Shown here piece by piece: positions 6,038 through 7,846 of a stretch of DNA of 7,846 nt. Source of the stretch: Bordetella parapertussis (GTDB taxonomy: Bacteria; Pseudomonadota; Gammaproteobacteria; Burkholderiales; Burkholderiaceae_C). A program made the position numbers and the translations under genes. The DNA is taken from assembly GCA_945878355.1 (NCBI GenBank), contig CAMCTC010000164.1, forward strand, positions 1-7,846, given 5' to 3'. The notes under the pieces are model-generated. The model was not told the DNA's origin. It was given only the letters and a program-made list of their open reading frames with translations, and did no database searches. Numbering within the stretch: the stretch's first letter is position 1; every line of letters begins with the position of its first letter.

Positions 6038-6080
6038 AATGACCGTGGCGCAGCCGTCACCAGATCACGCCGAAGCCGCC

Positions 6081-6806
6081 ATGTCCGACCCCAAGCCAGC
6101 CCCAGAATCGAACAGCGCCGGCGTCGAAGCTGCGCAGCCCAGGCGCGCCATCCGCAGCTTTGTGCTGCGCGCCGGCCGCATGGGCAGCGGTCAGGTCCGG
6201 GCGCTGCAGGAACTCGGGCCTCGCTTCGTGCTGCCTTACCAAGCCGAGCACCAGGATTGGGACGCTTGTTTTGGTCGCCAGGCTCCTCGGGTGCTCGAAA
6301 TCGGCTTTGGCATGGGCCAGGCCACGGCGCAGATCGCGGCCGCGCGGCCCGACCTGGACTTCATCGGCGTCGAAGTGCATGAGCCCGGCGTCGGCGCCTT
6401 GCTGCGCGAGATCGGCGACCGAGGCTTGAGCAACCTGCGCATCGTGCAGCACGATGCCGTCGAGGTGCTGCAGCAGATGGTGGCGCCTGGCTCGCTGGCC
6501 GGTGTGCACATCTTCTTCCCCGACCCTTGGCACAAGAAGCGGCACAACAAACGCCGGCTGATCAACCCGCTGTTCGTCGAACTGCTCGCATCGCGGCTCG
6601 CGCCTGGGGCTTGGCTGCACTGCGCCACGGACTGGGAAGACTATGCGCTGCAAATGCTCGAGGTGCTCTCGGGCTGCACGGCGCTTGAGAACACCGCGCC
6701 AGACTTTGCACCCCAACCCGAGCTCAGGCCGCTGACCAAGTTCGAGGCCCGAGGCCTCAAACTCGGCCACGGCGTCTGGGATCTTCTGTTCAACCGACCG
6801 CGCTGA
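6081..6806 (+). CDS. trmB: tRNA (guanine-N7-)-methyltransferase
   Basis: This 241-residue class I S-adenosylmethionine-dependent enzyme makes m7G46 in the variable loop of many tRNAs. Family motifs appear in order: [13 protein letters not shown] (21-33), the SAM loop [10 protein letters not shown] (71-80), the acidic GVEVHEPG (96-103), the hallmark [16 protein letters not shown] (145-160) containing catalytic Asp148, TDWEDYA (183-189), and the C-terminal TKFEARG (219-225) that contacts SAM and tRNA. E. coli TrmB is 239 residues, so ATG 6081 (MSDPKP) gives the expected length. The frame is open back to 5946, but that stretch translates repeat copy 4. ATG 6039, directly after the repeat, would add 14 residues and is the main alternative. 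Neither start has a strong ribosome-binding site. The nearest upstream gene on the strand is tRNA-Gly, so it may be read from the tRNA promoter through the repeat; that is inference. Its stop codon is one base from that of uppP. Confidence 0.95.
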   Translation: MSDPKPAPESNSAGVEAAQPRRAIRSFVLRAGRMGSGQVRALQELGPRFVLPYQAEHQDWDACFGRQAPRVLEIGFGMGQATAQIAAARPDLDFIGVEVHEPGVGALLREIGDRGLSNLRIVQHDAVEVLQQMVAPGSLAGVHIFFPDPWHKKRHNKRRLINPLFVELLASRLAPGAWLHCATDWEDYALQMLEVLSGCTALENTAPDFAPQPELRPLTKFEARGLKLGHGVWDLLFNRPR

Positions 6807-6814
6807 TTCAATCA
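6804..6814. other. Palindrome spanning the stop codons of trmB and uppP
   Basis: TGATT-C-AATCA is an 11-base perfect palindrome. It contains the TGA of trmB (6804-6806) and, on the other strand, the last Asp codon and TGA of uppP. There is no intergenic space for a terminator, so each transcript probably runs into the opposite gene unless stopped by Rho or by collision. Confidence 0.6.
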
Positions 6815-7629
6815 GCCCAGACAACGGCGCCGGTCCACCAGGTCAGCAACACCACCAGGCCAAAGGCGATCCGGTACCAGGCGAAGGGCACGAAGCTGTG
6901 GGTCGAGATGTAGCGCAGCAACCAGCGCACGCAGAAGAAGGCAGAGATGAACGAGGCCACCATGCCCACCGTCCACATGCCCAGGTCGTCGGCTGACAGC
7001 AGCGCACGCTCCTTGTAGAGCGAATAGGCGCCGGCGATGGCCAGCGTCGGGATCGCCAGGAAGAAGGTGAACTCGGTTGCCACCTGGCGCGACAGGCCGA
7101 ACAGCATGCCGCCGATGATCGTGGCACCCGATCGGCTGGTGCCCGGGATCAGCGCGAAACATTGGGCGAAGCCGACCTTCAGCGCATCCAGCCCCGACAT
7201 GTCGTCGACGCTGAACACCCGCACTTGGTGCTGCCTGCGCTCGGCCCACAGGATCACGAAGCCGCCCAGGATGAAGGTGGTGGCCACTGTCGGGGCGTTG
7301 AACAAGTGCGATTTCAGAAACTTGCCGAACAGCAGCCCCAGCACGGCCAGCGGCAGAAAAGCCACCCCGACATTGAGCAGCAAGCGCCGCGCCTTGACAT
7401 CGGTGCCCAGGCCACCCAGCACGCCGGCGATGCGGGCCCGGAATTCCCAGACCACGGCCAGGATCGCTGCCGACTGGATCACGATCTCGAACAGCTTGCC
7501 GCGCTCGTCGTTGAATTTCAGCAATGCGCCGGCCAGGATCAGGTGCCCGGTGGACGACACCGGCAGGAACTCGGTCAGCCCCTCGACCACGCCCATGATC
7601 GCGGCCTTGCCCAGCAACATCAGATCCAC
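6808..7629 (-). CDS. uppP: Undecaprenyl-diphosphatase (BacA/UppP)
   Basis: This is a 273-residue polytopic inner-membrane enzyme that dephosphorylates undecaprenyl diphosphate to regenerate the lipid carrier for peptidoglycan and surface polysaccharides; overexpression gives bacitracin resistance in E. coli. Motif one, [14 protein letters not shown] (16-29), holds Glu16, Glu20, Ser26 and His29, equivalent to E. coli Glu17, Glu21, Ser27 and His30. Motif two, PGTSRSG (162-168), holds Arg166, equivalent to Arg174. Hydrophobic segments fit the seven to eight membrane helices of the family, and the length equals that of E. coli. The start is a GTG at 7629 giving [13 protein letters not shown], which matches the usual family N-terminus, with GGGGG a few bases upstream; ATG at 7620, three codons in, is the alternative. 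Only about 32 bases separate the start from repeat copy 5, so the promoter lies within or beyond the repeats. Confidence 0.96.
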   Translation of the reverse strand: MDLMLLGKAAIMGVVEGLTEFLPVSSTGHLILAGALLKFNDERGKLFEIVIQSAAILAVVWEFRARIAGVLGGLGTDVKARRLLLNVGVAFLPLAVLGLLFGKFLKSHLFNAPTVATTFILGGFVILWAERRQHQVRVFSVDDMSGLDALKVGFAQCFALIPGTSRSGATIIGGMLFGLSRQVATEFTFFLAIPTLAIAGAYSLYKERALLSADDLGMWTVGMVASFISAFFCVRWLLRYISTHSFVPFAWYRIAFGLVVLLTWWTGAVVWAD

Positions 7630-7661
7630 ATGCGCCCCCGGCCCAAAAGCTGCGGATGATA

Positions 7662-7692
7662 GCGGCCGGCTTCGGCCGGCCTTGGGGCGCTC
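7662..7692 (-). repeat. Interspersed structured repeat, copy 5 (truncated)
   Basis: Only the first 31 bases of the unit remain (in its own orientation GAGCGCCCC through the GC hairpin). The break falls just after the hairpin, on the side facing uppP. The GC stem GGCCGGC-TTCG-GCCGGCC is intact and has the same loop as copies 4 and 6. It is joined head-to-tail with copy 6 through the same two-base overlap seen between copies 2 and 3. Confidence 0.88.
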
Positions 7693-7767
7693 TCAAACAA
7701 ATGTGGCTTTGCCACTTTGCTTGATCCCCACGGGGGGCGGCCGGCTTCGGCCGGCCTTGGGGCACTC
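7691..7767 (-). repeat. Interspersed structured repeat, copy 6 (inverted)
   Basis: This is a full 77-base unit upstream of uppP, in the same orientation as copies 4 and 5. In its own orientation it starts GAGTGCCCC (others GAGCG) and ends TTTGTTTGAGA. The latter change keeps a G-U pair in the RNA sense of uppP. The distance to the end of copy 5 is 75 bases, the same period as copies 2 and 3. If uppP is transcribed from beyond this unit, its leader would carry both hairpins plus the truncated copy. Confidence 0.93.
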
Positions 7768-7796
7768 AGGAGTCGGCGGTACGCTAGGCGAGCCCG

Positions 7797-7846
7797 ATGG
7801 GCCGCTCCGTCGAGTTTCCCGCCCTACCGCGCTTGCGAACGAGCTT
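7797..7846 (+). CDS. Possible start of an unidentified gene, cut by the window edge
   Basis: ATG 7797 opens a frame (MGRSVEFPALPRL...) that runs to the window end. An in-frame TAG sits at 7785-7787, so this is the first start in the frame, and GGCGAG upstream is a weak ribosome-binding site. TTGGGG (7757-7762, inside repeat copy 6) and TACGCT (7780-7785) are 17 bases apart and could be a poor promoter. I do not recognise the product. Sixteen codons are too few to rule out chance. Confidence 0.2.
   Translation, partial: MGRSVEFPALPRLRTS

Noticed and set aside
5946..6038. N-terminal extension of TrmB starting at 5946
   Set aside because: It translates repeat copy 4 and exceeds the family length; ATG 6081 gives the expected 241 residues.
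7162..7765. Open frames at 7162-7659 (+) and 6812-7765 (-) overlapping uppP
   Set aside because: Shadow frames of uppP; the minus-strand one also translates the repeats ([20 protein letters not shown]).
7662..7767. Insertion sequence or composite element
   Set aside because: No transposase, no terminal inverted repeats around a gene and no evident target duplication beside the copies.

Overview
The window is GC-rich DNA with dense, tightly packed genes. Its proteins look like those of a free-living betaproteobacterium of the order Burkholderiales, perhaps the Leptothrix/Rubrivivax/Ideonella neighbourhood. That placement is inferred from protein style and base composition, not from a search. 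Most of the window is ordinary chromosomal core: a BtuF-like cobalamin-binding protein, a methyl-accepting chemotaxis protein (MCP), a GabD-type succinate-semialdehyde dehydrogenase, a degenerate GGDEF protein, tRNA-Gly(CCC), the tRNA methyltransferase TrmB and the undecaprenyl-diphosphatase UppP. I see no phage, insertion sequence, CRISPR array, toxin-antitoxin pair or defence operon.

Layout, left to right. Bases 1-77 are a copy of a structured repeat. The btuF-like gene (98-898, +) follows, and its stop codon overlaps the next repeat copy. Two head-to-tail copies (897-1047) and a leader with nested inverted repeats precede the MCP gene (1183-3111, +). A 211-base intergenic region leads to gabD (3323-4813, +), which converges on the degenerate GGDEF gene (4831-5745, -) with 17 bases between them. 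The divergent side of that gene carries tRNA-Gly(CCC) (5864-5937, +), then an inverted repeat copy (5961-6037), then trmB (6081-6806, +). trmB converges on uppP (6808-7629, -) with one base between the two stop codons. A truncated copy and a full copy of the repeat (7662-7767) lie immediately upstream of uppP. The last 79 bases hold at most the first codons of an unidentified gene.

The most notable structure is the repeat itself. Five full or near-full copies and one truncated copy of a roughly 77-base unit occur in under 8 kb. All are at gene borders, and two pairs are in tandem with a 75-base period. Each full unit can fold into a GC-rich hairpin plus a second hairpin with arms of about 14 bp. 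The three left copies share one tetraloop sequence and the three right copies share another. The element supplies false start codons to neighbouring open frames, one stop codon (btuF-like gene), and probably much of the leader of uppP.

The genes do not form one pathway. The best candidate for unusual biology is the GGDEF protein. It has lost the catalytic motif and the metal ligands but keeps an RxxD motif at the usual I-site position, and it has a receiver-like N-terminus without the phosphoacceptor aspartate. This suggests a c-di-GMP sensor or scaffold rather than an enzyme.
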